From an uncultured Eubacterium sp. (GTDB taxonomy: Bacteria > Bacillota > Clostridia > Lachnospirales > Lachnospiraceae): a stretch of 11,328 nt of DNA. The notes under the pieces were generated by a model. It had not been told where the DNA came from and ran no database searches. It saw only the letters and a list, made by a program, of their open reading frames with translations. Both the position numbers and the translations under genes were made by a program. The DNA lies in the NCBI GenBank assembly GCA_910584595.1, contig CAJUBQ010000128.1:1-11328 (forward strand), written 5' to 3'. Positions 1 to 7,047 of the stretch are shown here, in pieces (position 1 is the first letter of the stretch; each line of letters starts with the position of its first letter).

Positions 1-199
1 CCTTGTTTCTTGTGACGTTGGAAGAATGTTTAGAAGCCCTTGGTATTCTGTACGAGACACAGGCGGCGAAGCCGCAGCGGCGCCTTTAGCTGCTGGCGTT
101 AAGCCAGGGCGAATTAGGCGCCGCGTCCGTTCGGTACCATAGTGTAAATGCAGAATGCTTAGGGATTCTTACATTCTGGAACAGGAACAAGAAACAAGG
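1..199. repeat. 199-bp quasi-palindromic element with 13-bp perfect terminal inverted repeats
   Basis: The first 13 bases (CCTTGTTTCTTGT) are the exact reverse complement of 187-199. Moving inward, the two halves keep pairing imperfectly: AGAATGT and ATTCTG blocks match across the halves, GGCGCCT (79-85) pairs with AGGCGCC (116-122), and CTGGC (93-97) pairs with GCCAG (103-107) around a five-base loop at 98-102. Both the outer ends and the apex are symmetric about base 100, so the whole stretch could fold into one long hairpin. Its central part is far more GC-rich than the flanking DNA and it has no open reading frame of note. It could be a miniature inverted-repeat transposable element, a REP/BIME-like intergenic repeat, or a structured RNA. 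The left end coincides with the window edge, so the arm could extend further and no target duplication can be checked. Confidence 0.7.
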
Positions 200-258
200 A
201 CAGCTCTCCACCATCCGGCGTCCGGTAATCCAGAAAATCTGATTTAGCAATGCCTTTA

Positions 259-287
259 TTGACAATTTTCTTATGAAATGTTACAAA
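259..287 (+). promoter_or_regulatory. candidate sigma-A promoter for the GH27 gene
   Basis: A perfect TTGACA -35 box (259-264) is followed after 17 bases by TACAAA (282-287), a four-of-six match to TATAAT. It lies about 85 bases upstream of the alpha-galactosidase start, on the same strand. The -10 overlaps the GTTAC repeat region, which would fit regulation of initiation there. The -10 match is mediocre, so this is a candidate only. Confidence 0.45.
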
Positions 288-313
288 TGAAGTAACTGTT
301 ACAATGAAATAAC
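280..313. promoter_or_regulatory. GTTAC/GTAAC repeat cluster, possible operator
   Basis: Two adjacent, similar units each have the form GTTAC-AAATGAA-GTAAC (280-296) and GTTAC-AATGAA-ATAAC (298-313), that is, an inverted repeat duplicated in tandem. Together they also create the 11-bp palindrome GTAACTGTTAC at 292-302. The cluster overlaps the candidate -10 box upstream of the alpha-galactosidase gene, a suitable place for a sugar-responsive regulator. No regulator family is recognised from the motif, and it does not fit the CcpA cre consensus. Confidence 0.35.
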
Positions 314-371
314 CCGTTTAGACCAATGTTTTGCTTAGTTCAAACAGTGTACAGAAAAGGAGACAAGATTT

Positions 372-1712
372 ATGAAATATCAAATGCGCAAAGCCCCAAT
401 GGGCTGGAACAGTTACGATTATTACGATACGACGGTGAACGAAGAACAGGTAAAGGCAAACGCTGAATATATGGCGTCCCATTTGAAAGAGGCAGGCTGG
501 GAATATATCGTTGTGGATATCGAGTGGTATGCAAAAGGAGCAGGCTCCATGAGGGAGCTTTACCAGTATATTCCATTTGCAGAGGTGCAGATGGACGGTT
601 ATGGAAGACTGCAGCCGGACGAGGAACGTTTCCCGTCTTCAGCCAACGGAAAAGGATTTGGTCCGCTTGCAGATGATATCCATCGGCTTGGATTGAAATT
701 TGGAATTCATATTATGCGCGGAATTCCCAGAACTGCGGCACATCAGCATCTTCCAATATGGGGAACAGATGTAACTGCAGATCAGATTGCAGATCCGTCA
801 TCGATCTGCGGCTGGAATCCTGATATGTATGGGATTCGTAAAAATGTAAAAGGTGCGCAGGAATATTATGATTCGATTATCCGTATGTATGCAGAGTGGG
901 GCGTAGATTATATCAAATGCGATGATATTTGCAATACAAATTTGTATAGGGAAAACCAGTATTCTGCCGCTCATGAAGTGGAAATGATTCAAAGTGCGAT
1001 ACAAAAAACAGGAAGAGATATTGTCCTGTCCCTTTCGCCTGGGCCTGCTCTTATTGAAAAAGCGTGGCATTATGAGAAATATGCAAATATGTGGCGTATT
1101 ACAGATGATTTCTGGGATCAGTGGGAGCTGCTTAAAAATATGTTTGCCCGCTGTGAGCTTTGGCAGAATCATGTGTCGGAAGGCTCTTATCCGGATTGTG
1201 ACATGCTGCCGGTTGGAAAGCTTGGGAAAGGGTTCGGAAATGAATGGGACACCCGTTTTACAAAAGAAGAACAGATTACGATGATGACATTATGGTGTAT
1301 GTTTGGTTCTCCGCTTATGATTGGGACAGATTTAACGCTGCTGGATGAATGGACGTTATGGCTGCTTACGAGAAAAGACATTTTAAAGCTGACATCAAAT
1401 GATTATACTGCAAGGCAAGTATATCGGGATGAGGAATCTGCGGTTTGGAGCTGTCTGAATGTGAATAAGAAGGATGAAAAGGAAGCAAAAGAAGCAAAAG
1501 AAGCGAAAGAAGCATATATAGCGTTGTTTAATTTCACAGATCAAGCAAAGGAAATAGAATGTGAACTCCAACAAATAGAGCAATTTGCCGGTTTTGAACA
1601 ATCGTTTTCCAATGCGAAAGAATTATGGACAGGCAATGAGATTTGTGTAAAAGATGGCTGCCTCAAAGATCAGGCGCCAGCACATGGAGCCAGGCTGTTT
1701 TATTTGCAATAG
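372..1712 (+). CDS. GH27-family alpha-galactosidase-like glycoside hydrolase
   Basis: This 446-aa protein would hydrolyse terminal alpha-galactosides, or beta-L-arabinopyranosides in some family members, in the cytoplasm; no signal peptide is present. The N-terminus carries the GH27 signature APMGWNSYDYYD (residues 8-19) and the GWEYIVVDIEW barrel strand. The nucleophile motif YIKCDDIC places the catalytic aspartate at D184, and WRITDDF places the acid/base aspartate at D246, by comparison with the human alpha-galactosidase motifs. The C-terminal part is a short beta-sandwich ending in the typical AHGARLFYL. Residues 370-381 are a KEA tripeptide repeated four times just before that domain, an unusual insertion. 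AAAAGGAG (355-362) lies nine bases before the ATG. No transporter or other sugar gene is adjacent, so the substrate cannot be narrowed. The family is clear; the exact specificity is not. Confidence 0.88.
   Translation: MKYQMRKAPMGWNSYDYYDTTVNEEQVKANAEYMASHLKEAGWEYIVVDIEWYAKGAGSMRELYQYIPFAEVQMDGYGRLQPDEERFPSSANGKGFGPLADDIHRLGLKFGIHIMRGIPRTAAHQHLPIWGTDVTADQIADPSSICGWNPDMYGIRKNVKGAQEYYDSIIRMYAEWGVDYIKCDDICNTNLYRENQYSAAHEVEMIQSAIQKTGRDIVLSLSPGPALIEKAWHYEKYANMWRITDDFWDQWELLKNMFARCELWQNHVSEGSYPDCDMLPVGKLGKGFGNEWDTRFTKEEQITMMTLWCMFGSPLMIGTDLTLLDEWTLWLLTRKDILKLTSNDYTARQVYRDEESAVWSCLNVNKKDEKEAKEAKEAKEAYIALFNFTDQAKEIECELQQIEQFAGFEQSFSNAKELWTGNEICVKDGCLKDQAPAHGARLFYLQ
1479..1514 (+). repeat. in-frame 9-bp tandem repeat (four KEA units)
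   Basis: Four copies of a nine-base unit (AAR GAA GCR) encode Lys-Glu-Ala repeated four times inside the GH27 gene, at residues 370-381. The copies differ only at third positions (AAG/AAA and GCA/GCG), so slippage-driven copy number change is possible without loss of frame. The repeat is placed at the edge of the C-terminal beta domain, where a charged helical linker could be tolerated. Confidence 0.8.
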
Positions 1713-1799
1713 TTTTTTTGGCCGGACGCTTTAGAGAAGCGGCAGATATTATGTCTGATCGGATGCCTTATAGAGTTTAACATACGGAAGGGAGCAGGT

Positions 1800-2531
1800 A
1801 TGCATTATAAAATAGCGGTCTGTGATGATTCTGCTGCAGATCAAAGCTATATGGAAAAACTGGCGCATTTTTGGGCAGCAGATATGCAGCATACGATTCA
1901 GGTACATGTTTATGCATCGGCAGAAAGTTTCTTGTTTCATTATGCGCAGCAAAAAGATTACGATATTCTATTGCTGGATATCGAAATGGGGCTTATGGAC
2001 GGCGTTGCACTGGCTAAGAAGCTCAGGCAGGAAAATGAGAGGATACAGATCATATTTATTACAGGGTTTCCTGATTTTATTGCAGAAGGATATGAAGTAA
2101 GCGCCGTCCATTATCTTATCAAACCGGTAAGCAAAGAGACACTTGCAAAGGCATTGGATAAGGCTGCAGGGAATCTTCATAAAAAGGTTCCTGCAGTTAT
2201 TTTTACAATCGACAAAGAGCAGGTCAGGATAGCGCTTACGGATATTTTGTATGTGGAAGCTTTTGCCCATGCCTGTCGGATTACACTCTTGCATAAACAG
2301 TTCGAAGTAGGGAAGAGTATTTCAGAGGTGGAACGATTGCTTGGAAAAGGATTTATCCGTACACATCGGTCTTATCTGGTAGGAATTTCTTACATGAAAA
2401 GCATTTCAAAAACAGAAGTGACACTGGACAATGGTGAAAAAATACCACTTTCACGTAAAAATTACCAGGCGGTGAACCAGGTTTTTATTCAGTATTTCAG
2501 AGGTGATTTGCAATGGGAATTTGGAACCTGA
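1800..2531 (+). CDS. LytTR-family (AgrA/VirR-like) response regulator
   Basis: A 243-aa two-component response regulator that would bind DNA when phosphorylated by the kinase encoded next to it. The receiver domain covers about residues 3-125: acidic pair D9-D10, phospho-acceptor D60 in LLLDIEMG, switch threonine T88 in FITG, and K108 in the YLIKP motif. A LytTR DNA-binding domain follows from about residue 137 to 235, with the typical ILYVEA and FIRTHRSYLV segments. Receiver plus LytTR and this length are standard for the AgrA/ComE/VirR family. AAGGGAG (1788-1794) lies five bases before the ATG. The end overlaps the kinase gene by 19 bases, so the two are co-translated. Likely target: the direct repeats at 3215-3256 upstream of the ABC genes, since this family binds pairs of direct repeats about two helical turns apart. 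No clear promoter was found in 1713-1799. Confidence 0.92.
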   Translation: MHYKIAVCDDSAADQSYMEKLAHFWAADMQHTIQVHVYASAESFLFHYAQQKDYDILLLDIEMGLMDGVALAKKLRQENERIQIIFITGFPDFIAEGYEVSAVHYLIKPVSKETLAKALDKAAGNLHKKVPAVIFTIDKEQVRIALTDILYVEAFAHACRITLLHKQFEVGKSISEVERLLGKGFIRTHRSYLVGISYMKSISKTEVTLDNGEKIPLSRKNYQAVNQVFIQYFRGDLQWEFGT

Positions 2532-3193
2532 TCTCTTATCTGAGTCCCGGGCGCATGATCGACCGCAGGATTGCAGAATATCAGAACGATCTGATGACAA
2601 AACACTGTGAGGAAGTGCAGCATATATATAAGACGATGCGTGGCTGGAGACATGATTACCATAATCATATTCAAACACTGCTTGCACTGAACGGTGATAA
2701 AGAAAAAACGGAACAATATCTGTTAAATCTAAATCATGATTTGTCGACGGTGGATACGGTTATTAAGACGGGAAATGTGATGGTAGATGCTATTTTAAAT
2801 TCCAAGCTGTCTTTGATAAAAGAGAAAAAGATTGCTGTCAATGCCAAAGCAGTGGTTCCCCCGAAGCTGCATATTTCAGATATCGATTTGTGTGTAGTAA
2901 TAGGAAATCTGCTGGATAATGCGATGGAAGCCTGTCTTAGGCAGCCGGAAGAAGACCGTCGGTATATCCGGGTGTTTATTGGCGTGCTCAAAGTCCAGCT
3001 TTATATTTCCGTAACGAATTCTTTATGCGGACATTTAAAAAAATCTCAAAAAAGTTATCTGTCCACAAAAGGGAGCGAAGGGCATGGCTTTGGACTGACG
3101 CGTATCGACCGGATTGTAGAAAAATACGGCGGTTACAAAAACCGTCAGTATGAGGATGGCGTATTTGTTACCGAGATTATGCTGCCTCTTTGA
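2513..3193 (+). CDS. GHKL-domain sensor histidine kinase, soluble short form
   Basis: A 226-aa kinase predicted to phosphorylate the LytTR regulator encoded just upstream. The dimerisation/phospho-acceptor segment contains RGWRHDYHNHIQ, with H47 the likely phosphorylated histidine. The ATP-binding GHKL domain shows the N-box NLLDNAMEA (132-140) and the G-box GHGFGL (190-195). AgrC-type kinases usually carry five to seven N-terminal membrane helices, but here only about 45 residues precede the H-box and they contain no transmembrane segment, so the protein should be cytoplasmic or peripheral. Short versions of this type occur beside ABC transporter genes in Clostridia, from general knowledge of the family. 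AGAGGTGA lies about six bases before the ATG inside the end of the regulator gene, which indicates translational coupling. What it senses is unknown; the neighbouring transporter pair may provide the input. Confidence 0.88.
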   Translation: MGIWNLISYLSPGRMIDRRIAEYQNDLMTKHCEEVQHIYKTMRGWRHDYHNHIQTLLALNGDKEKTEQYLLNLNHDLSTVDTVIKTGNVMVDAILNSKLSLIKEKKIAVNAKAVVPPKLHISDIDLCVVIGNLLDNAMEACLRQPEEDRRYIRVFIGVLKVQLYISVTNSLCGHLKKSQKSYLSTKGSEGHGFGLTRIDRIVEKYGGYKNRQYEDGVFVTEIMLPL

Positions 3194-3214
3194 AGATTGA
3201 TATAAAAGAAGAAA

Positions 3215-3256
3215 CCGTTCGTGCAAAAACCGAAGCCATTCGTGCAAAAACAGGCT
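3215..3256 (+). promoter_or_regulatory. 21-bp-period direct repeat, candidate LytTR operator
   Basis: TTCGTGCAAAAAC occurs twice without mismatch, at 3218-3230 and 3239-3251, exactly 21 bases apart, with similar flanking bases (CCGTTCG/CCATTCG). LytTR regulators such as AgrA and ComE bind two roughly 9-bp direct repeats separated by about 12 bases, which gives this same two-turn spacing. The second copy ends immediately before the expected -35 position of the candidate promoter at 3253-3281. The site lies in the 167-bp gap between the kinase gene and the first ABC gene. The repeat sequence itself is not a known family consensus; the assignment rests on spacing and context. Confidence 0.6.
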
Positions 3257-3281
3257 TTTTTGGTTGTGAATATGCTATTTT
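3253..3281 (+). promoter_or_regulatory. candidate activator-dependent promoter for the ABC exporter pair
   Basis: An extended -10 box, TGCTATTTT (3273-3281), stands 17 bases after GGCTTT (3253-3258), which is a poor -35 box. A weak -35 directly after the paired direct repeats is what a LytTR-activated promoter would look like. The predicted transcript would start near 3288 and enter the transporter gene about 70 bases later. Confidence 0.4.
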
Positions 3282-3360
3282 GATTTTGGGAGAAACAGAA
3301 GGTTTTGATTCTATAGTTTCCGGAGCATGTTTCGAATACGATCAAAAGAAAAGAGGGCAT

Positions 3361-5184
3361 ATGAAATATCACATTTATCAGAACGTTGTTTATTTGCTGA
3401 AAGGTATGAAAGAGGAGCATCCGCAGCTGCTTGTATTTCTTGGGATAGAAACGGTACTATCGGTAGTTGCGCCTGTATTTGGCATTTATATTCCTAAGAT
3501 CTCGTTAGATCTCGTATTGCAGGGAGCTGATGTCAGACAGATTTTTATCGTGCTTGGTATGGTGGGCCTTATGATGACGCTTTCTATGGCTATATGCAAA
3601 ATGGTTTCCGAAGGAAAATATATGCTGTATAACGATATGCGTCGTTATTATCAGACGAAACTGTTTTTGAAGTCTTTAAGCTGCGAGTACAAATATGTGG
3701 AAAGTGAGGAAGGACAGACAAAATATCAGAGGGCAGTGGAAACACTGCAGGGTGGAGATTGGTCTGCGACTTCAGTAATGGTTGTTTCCATGATGGATCT
3801 GGCCGTCAGCGCCTTGTGTTTTTTCATTTATTCCGGTATTTTGTCAGGGTTAAATGTTTTTATTATTTTTATGCTGTCCGTGTTGTCGCTTGTGAGTCTG
3901 GCCGGTACGCGCTATGCGCAGAATTACGAACGAAATCATCAGAATCAGGCAGCAGAATATGCCAGGAAGCTGCGGTATATGATAAACACAGGCAGCAGTG
4001 AAGCATTTGGGAAAGATATGCGCCTGTATCATGCAGGCGGATGGTTTACAGATATACGGAGTGATCTGATTGGGCAAAGCATAAAATTGACGACCAAAAT
4101 TCAGAATCGGTATTTTGCAGCGGGAATCGTCCAGGCTTTTTTGCTCCTGCTGCGAGATGGATTTGCGTATGCATATCTGATTTATATGGTTGGCTCCGGT
4201 CGTATTACAATACCGGAATTTACACTGTATTTTGGGGCTGTAACGGCTTTTTCAGGATTTGTTAATCAGATGGTGGACAGCGTAAACCAGCTGAATGGCG
4301 CAAATATACAGATGAATGCTATGCGTTCATTTTTGGATTTAGCAGGCGAACCGGAACAGGAATCCGCTTTGCAGACGGCAGACTTAAAGCTTTCGGATTT
4401 CAAAGATGCTTCCATAGAATTTGAAGATGTCTGCTTTTCCTATCAGGAAGGGAAACCGATATTGGATCATTTCAGTTTAAAGATCAATGCGGGAGAAAAA
4501 GCTGCGCTGGTAGGTGTAAATGGAGCTGGAAAGACAACGATTGTAAAGCTTTTGTGTGGCTTTTATCAGCCGGATTCCGGGAAAATACGGATTGGGGGTC
4601 AGGATATCAGCCGTGTTCGAAAAAAAGACCTGCAAAAACTGTTTTCCGCCGTTTTTCAGGATATTTATCTTCCGCCTTTTACGGTGGCTGAAAATGTTTC
4701 CTTACAGGAGAAAGATCATATCGACAGAAATCGTGTGAGGGATTGTTTAATACAGGCAGGGCTTTGGGAAGAGATAGCAGCGGGTGAAAAGGGGATCGAT
4801 ACGCCGATGACAAAAGAAATTGCGGATGGGCTCGTGCTGTCCGGCGGGCAACAGCAGAAGCTTTTGATGGCAAGAGCGCTATATAAAGATGCTCCGATAC
4901 TCATTTTGGATGAACCGACCGCGGCGTTAGATCCGATTGCAGAAAGTCGGACCTATGAACAATTCCATAAAATTTCGTCAGGGAAGACAGCGCTGTATAT
5001 ATCGCATCGGCTGGCTTCTACCCGGTTTTGCGATAAAATTGTGTATTTACACAAAGGCAAAATTACAGAAGAGGGTTCGCATGAACAGCTTATGGAATAC
5101 AAAAAGGATTATTATGAAATGTTTACACTGCAAAGCCGGTATTATCAAAACGAGAAGGAGGGGACAGTGGATGCGGGCAAATAA
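3361..5184 (+). CDS. ABC exporter half-transporter (TMD-NBD fusion), first of pair
   Basis: A 607-aa membrane protein with an N-terminal six-helix exporter domain (about residues 1-330) and a C-terminal nucleotide-binding domain. ATPase motifs are complete: Walker A GVNGAGKTT (385-393), Q-loop FSAVFQD, signature LSGGQ (493-497), Walker B ILILDE with D517 and catalytic E518, D-loop AALDP, and switch H549 in YISHRL. There is no C39 peptidase domain, so it is not a self-processing bacteriocin exporter. The reading frame is open upstream to a TTG at 3190, but that start has no ribosome binding site and would put the operator repeats in coding sequence. The ATG at 3361, preceded by AAGAGGG (3351-3357), gives the normal family length. 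The 3' end overlaps the second transporter by 14 bases, pointing to a heterodimer. The substrate is unknown; peptides, drugs or lipids are possible. Confidence 0.9.
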   Translation: MKYHIYQNVVYLLKGMKEEHPQLLVFLGIETVLSVVAPVFGIYIPKISLDLVLQGADVRQIFIVLGMVGLMMTLSMAICKMVSEGKYMLYNDMRRYYQTKLFLKSLSCEYKYVESEEGQTKYQRAVETLQGGDWSATSVMVVSMMDLAVSALCFFIYSGILSGLNVFIIFMLSVLSLVSLAGTRYAQNYERNHQNQAAEYARKLRYMINTGSSEAFGKDMRLYHAGGWFTDIRSDLIGQSIKLTTKIQNRYFAAGIVQAFLLLLRDGFAYAYLIYMVGSGRITIPEFTLYFGAVTAFSGFVNQMVDSVNQLNGANIQMNAMRSFLDLAGEPEQESALQTADLKLSDFKDASIEFEDVCFSYQEGKPILDHFSLKINAGEKAALVGVNGAGKTTIVKLLCGFYQPDSGKIRIGGQDISRVRKKDLQKLFSAVFQDIYLPPFTVAENVSLQEKDHIDRNRVRDCLIQAGLWEEIAAGEKGIDTPMTKEIADGLVLSGGQQQKLLMARALYKDAPILILDEPTAALDPIAESRTYEQFHKISSGKTALYISHRLASTRFCDKIVYLHKGKITEEGSHEQLMEYKKDYYEMFTLQSRYYQNEKEGTVDAGK

Positions 5185-6997
5185 ATGGAAAAGTATTGGA
5201 AATTCGATCAGGCTGATTTGGGAAATGGATCGGATGCTGCTGATGCATACAATAGCTGCTTCCGTCATAGGGGTTGTCGTTCCGTATATCGGTATTTTTT
5301 TGTCTGCTTATGTATTGGATGGCTTGCAGTCCGGGGAGGAAATAAGAAAATTATTACTTGTTTCTTCTGCAGCTGTTGCGGTTATTTTTCTTCTGACCGT
5401 GTTAGAATCATTTTTTAAAAAGTGCAAAGAGATTCACACCGATCAGTGTGGGAAAACCTATGATACACTGATAAGTATGAAAACAATTTCCATGGATTAT
5501 CCGCTTTTAAACAGCCCTGTGGTTCATGAGATTCGTGCAAAGATTGTACATGATAATCTATGGGGAGCAGGTTTTTATTCATTAGTATGGCAGCTGCCGG
5601 AACTTCTGAACAGTATGATTTCTATTGTAATTTCTGCAGTTTTGATTTTGCCGCTGTTTATTGGCGCTCAGATTTTTTCAGACGTAAGCGCAGTCTTTCT
5701 TATCATGGTATTTATAATTATGATTGGATGGAATGTTTGGTTTGCTTCCGAAAAAAAGAAAGAGCATTACAAGCTGTTGGATGATCCGACAATGGATCAG
5801 AGTTATCTTTCTTATTTTTTATGGAAAGGTCAAGATTACCATTATGGTAAAGATGTCCGTATTTATCAGGCAAAGCCGCTCATTGAAAATAAAATGCGAG
5901 GAGACGTTATATTAAATGGCCAATGGATGAAAAAGATTGTTAAAAATCAGATGCAGGCAGGCTTTTCCGAAAGTTTTTCAGCAGGAATCTTACAGGTTAC
6001 GGCTTATTTATTTGTAGCGCTTCGGGCAGCTGCGGGCGCCTTGACGGCAGGCGCAGTAGTCAAGTATGCAGGTATGATCTACCAGTTGTCCAAGTCTGTG
6101 TCAGATATTTTTTCTGCATTGGAAGAATACGCGATATGTTCAAACCGGCAGTTGTCTACGCTGGAATACTTAAAGATCCCGGATGTTTTGAACAAAGGTA
6201 CGCTTCCGGTGGAAAAACGGGCATTTTGCGACGGCGGAGATAATGAATATGAGATTGAATTTCGAAACGTCTCTTTTCGTTATCCGGGAAGCGATGCATA
6301 TGCGCTGCGCCATATCAGTCTGAAACTGCACGTTGGAAAACGAATGGCAGTTGTAGGCAGAAATGGAAGCGGAAAAACAACTTTTATCAAACTGCTTTGC
6401 AGGCTGTATGACCCGACAGAGGGGGAAATCTGTCTGAACGGGATCGATATCAAAAAGTATGATTATGAGGAATATTTAAGCATTTTTTCAGTTGTATTTC
6501 AGGATTTTAAGCTGTTTTCCTTTGGCTTGGGTCAGAATGTGGCAGCGAATGTGGATTATGACCAGGTACGCGTAAATACATGTTTAAAAAAGGCAGGGAT
6601 TCAGGAATGCCCGGATGGGATGCCTGAAGGATTGGACACTTGTCTTTACAAAGATTTTGAGGAAAACGGTGTAGAGATTTCAGGCGGAGAATCACAAAAA
6701 ATAGCGCTGGCAAGAGCATTGTATAAAGACGCCCCTTTTATGATCTTAGATGAGCCGACGGCCGCGTTAGATCCTGTGGCAGAATATGAGGTTTATTCGA
6801 AGTTTAATGAAATTGTGGAAGATAAAACGGTTGTTTATATCAGTCACAGGCTTTCGTCCTGTCGGTTTTGTGATGAAATTATTGTTTTTCATGAGGGACA
6901 GATGATTCAGAGGGGAAAACATGAGGAGCTTGTTTCAGACCAGAGCGGAATATATTCTGAGCTATGGAATGCGCAGGCGCAGTATTATGGTGGGTGA
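5171..6997 (+). CDS. ABC exporter half-transporter (TMD-NBD fusion), second of pair
   Basis: A 608-aa protein with the same layout as its upstream neighbour: exporter membrane domain (helices in MHTIAASVIGVVVPYIG and later segments up to about residue 320), then an ATPase domain. Motifs are Walker A GRNGSGKTT (396-404), Q-loop FSVVFQD, signature ISGGE (503-507), Walker B FMILDE with D527/E528, D-loop AALDP, and H559 in YISHRL. The frame is open further upstream within the first transporter gene, but the ATG at 5171 is preceded at seven bases by AAGGAGGGG (5155-5163), by far the best site. It starts before the stop of the previous gene, so translation is coupled. Both partners keep the catalytic glutamate and switch histidine, so neither ATP site shows the usual degeneracy of many heterodimeric exporters. 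Transcription should end at 7002-7036. Confidence 0.9.
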   Translation: MRANKWKSIGNSIRLIWEMDRMLLMHTIAASVIGVVVPYIGIFLSAYVLDGLQSGEEIRKLLLVSSAAVAVIFLLTVLESFFKKCKEIHTDQCGKTYDTLISMKTISMDYPLLNSPVVHEIRAKIVHDNLWGAGFYSLVWQLPELLNSMISIVISAVLILPLFIGAQIFSDVSAVFLIMVFIIMIGWNVWFASEKKKEHYKLLDDPTMDQSYLSYFLWKGQDYHYGKDVRIYQAKPLIENKMRGDVILNGQWMKKIVKNQMQAGFSESFSAGILQVTAYLFVALRAAAGALTAGAVVKYAGMIYQLSKSVSDIFSALEEYAICSNRQLSTLEYLKIPDVLNKGTLPVEKRAFCDGGDNEYEIEFRNVSFRYPGSDAYALRHISLKLHVGKRMAVVGRNGSGKTTFIKLLCRLYDPTEGEICLNGIDIKKYDYEEYLSIFSVVFQDFKLFSFGLGQNVAANVDYDQVRVNTCLKKAGIQECPDGMPEGLDTCLYKDFEENGVEISGGESQKIALARALYKDAPFMILDEPTAALDPVAEYEVYSKFNEIVEDKTVVYISHRLSSCRFCDEIIVFHEGQMIQRGKHEELVSDQSGIYSELWNAQAQYYGG

Positions 6998-7001
6998 AAT
7001 A

Positions 7002-7036
7002 GTAAAAGGCGGTACGGTTTAGGTACCGCCTTTTAC
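7002..7036. terminator. bidirectional intrinsic terminator shared by convergent operons
   Basis: GTAAAAGGCGGTAC (7002-7015) and GTACCGCCTTTTAC (7023-7036) form a perfect 14-bp stem around a seven-base loop. An A-run at the base of the stem on one strand gives a T-run on the other, so it can stop transcription in both directions. It starts four bases after the stop of the second ABC exporter (+) and lies 11 bases beyond the stop of the ABC-2 permease (-). Confidence 0.9.
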
Positions 7037-7047
7037 ATGAGTGATTG

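Noticed and set aside
798..1172. Long antisense open frames within the GH27 and ABC genes
   Set aside because: They lie opposite clear conserved proteins, lack ribosome binding sites and show no family motifs, so they are shadows.
1713..1799. Terminator or nine-codon leader peptide between the GH27 gene and the response regulator
   Set aside because: The T-run precedes the weak hairpin at 1721-1743 instead of following it, and the ATG at 1751 has no convincing ribosome binding site. No good promoter was seen either.
3233..3261. Possible intrinsic terminator (AAGCC/GGCTT followed by six T)
   Set aside because: The stem has only five pairs with a 15-base loop, and the same bases are better explained by the direct repeat. 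Weak attenuation cannot be excluded.
3190..3360. N-terminal 57-residue extension of the first ABC exporter from a TTG start
   Set aside because: There is no ribosome binding site at the TTG, the encoded residues are repetitive and unlike an exporter N-terminus, and the ATG at 3361 has a Shine-Dalgarno sequence and gives normal length.
4937..5170. Upstream extension of the second ABC exporter frame
   Set aside because: It lies inside the NBD-coding part of the first exporter. AAGGAGGGG before the ATG at 5171 clearly marks the start.
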